Source of the DNA: Nitrosomonas oligotropha
Lineage (GTDB): Bacteria; Pseudomonadota; Gammaproteobacteria; Burkholderiales; Nitrosomonadaceae
Reading direction: 5' to 3'
Length of the DNA stretch: 64,000 nucleotides
Assembly (NCBI RefSeq): GCF_900106555.1
Contig: NZ_FNOE01000012.1
Location: 1-64,000 of the forward strand
Shown here piece by piece: positions 63,521 to 64,000 of the stretch. Under the pieces are notes generated by a model that had not been told where the DNA came from, ran no database searches, and saw nothing but the letters and a program-made list of their open reading frames with translations. Each line of letters starts with the position of its first letter. Positions within the stretch are counted from its first letter, which is position 1. The position numbers and the translations under genes were made by a program.

Positions 63521-64000
63521 TTACAGTTTGCTGTTGTTAACATGCGTTAACAATTGATCAACTGTTGTATGCATGATCTCCGTTAACGGATAAGGATACA
63601 CACCAAACCATAATACGGTAATAGCCAAGATGGCCAATAATGCAAATTCACGTTTGGAGATGTCCTGCAAACCTTCGACTGCAGGACTTGCGACGGCACC
63701 GAATATCACCCGCTTATACATCCACAATGTATAAGCCGCACCAAAAATCAGCGTAGTTGCAGCCAAGAATGCATACCAAAAATTAACTTTGACAGCACTC
63801 ATAATGACCATGAATTCACCTACAAAACCACTTGTTCCAGGTAACCCGGCATTTGCCATTGCGAACAACATAAAAAACGCTGCAAATGCAGGCATTTTAT
63901 TCACTACCCCACCATAATCAGCAATTTGCCGAGAATGCAACCGGTCATACAACACACCGACGCAAAGAAACATAGCACCGGAAATAAATCCATGCGAAAT
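63521..64000 (-). CDS. NADH-quinone oxidoreductase subunit M, C-terminal part
   Basis: The open frame runs off the right window edge without a start, so only the last 159 residues are seen: ISHGFISGAMFLCVGVLYDR, ADYGGVVNKMPAFAAFFMLF, AMANAGLPGTSGFVGEFMVI and VIFGAVASPA. HG.FISGAMFL and GLPGTSGFVGEFM are standard NuoM signatures. It is a proton-pumping complex I subunit. The gap to nuoN is 66 bases. Confidence 0.95.
   Translation of the reverse strand: MSHGFISGAMFLCVGVLYDRLHSRQIADYGGVVNKMPAFAAFFMLFAMANAGLPGTSGFVGEFMVIMSAVKVNFWYAFLAATTLIFGAAYTLWMYKRVIFGAVASPAVEGLQDISKREFALLAILAITVLWFGVYPYPLTEIMHTTVDQLLTHVNNSKL

Noticed and set aside
1-64000. CRISPR arrays, rRNA genes and complete insertion sequences
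   Set aside because: No regularly spaced repeats, no rRNA-like sequence and no transposase with terminal repeats were recognised by eye.

Overview
The window looks like chromosome of a betaproteobacterium, most likely an ammonia oxidiser of the Nitrosomonadaceae (Nitrosomonas-like). This is inferred from gene neighbourhoods: hisCBHAFIE-HIT-tatABC, rsmI/lpoA-like/yraN, squalene-hopene cyclase next to hpnG, a PEP-CTERM protein, copA-copZ and nuoM-nuoN. No amo, hao or rRNA gene is present, so the genus is a guess from gene content. Codon use is moderate in GC, with many AT-rich intergenic stretches.

Layout. (1) 1-3.5 kb: host-like genes on both strands, including a PilZ c-di-GMP receptor, an HD-GYP phosphodiesterase and a DOPA-dioxygenase-family protein. 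(2) About 3.7-12.9 kb: a cryptic prophage-like island, mostly on the plus strand. It starts at a sigma70 promoter wrapped in two palindromic operators and a foldable leader. It carries small genes, an Fe-S PD-(D/E)XK nuclease, a RecT-like annealing protein, a methylase-like protein with a clamp-binding tail, two RMF-like domains, a Rad50/SbcC-like ATPase, a C4-type antisense RNA locus with its target ORF, and a tyrosine integrase. It ends in a 3' fragment of tRNA-Leu. No capsid, tail, terminase or repressor gene is visible. (3) 13-21.7 kb: PEP-CTERM protein, small membrane protein, DCC protein, pyrC, rsmI with a divergent lpoA-like/yraN pair, pteridine reductase, MidA-type methyltransferase and an HDOD protein. 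(4) 21.8-28.6 kb: a long collinear cluster of histidine biosynthesis genes (hisC to hisE), a HIT hydrolase and the Tat export genes. (5) 28.7-34.1 kb: SlyB-like protein, copper export (copA, copZ) and a PAS-GGDEF-EAL protein. (6) 34.4-43.3 kb: a 35-residue membrane protein, an AttEFGH-like ABC system, parvulin, a VapBC-like toxin-antitoxin pair, a GIY-YIG protein, a hydroxylaminobenzene-mutase-like protein and an MsbA-like exporter. (7) 43.3-54.2 kb, all on the minus strand: an envelope and metal region. A five-gene putative metal-uptake operon (HupE-TonB receptor fusion, TlpA-like, Asp-box protein, CopC, lipoprotein) lies between two hpnG paralogues. The outer copy still has a decayed end of a second shc gene beside it. 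The intact shc and mlaA follow. (8) 54.5-64 kb: ExbB-like protein, xseA, DUF423 protein, dsbB, xerD, ogt, htpG, nuoN and the end of nuoM.

The observations I rate highest are: the in-frame fusion of a HupE/UreJ-type inner-membrane permease to a TonB-dependent outer-membrane receptor, with a signal-peptidase-like site between the halves; the C4-like antisense RNA whose two recognition segments are complementary to the start region of the next ORF; and the duplicated shc-hpnG locus that brackets the metal operon. Functions are assigned from recognised motifs and gene context; no database search was run.
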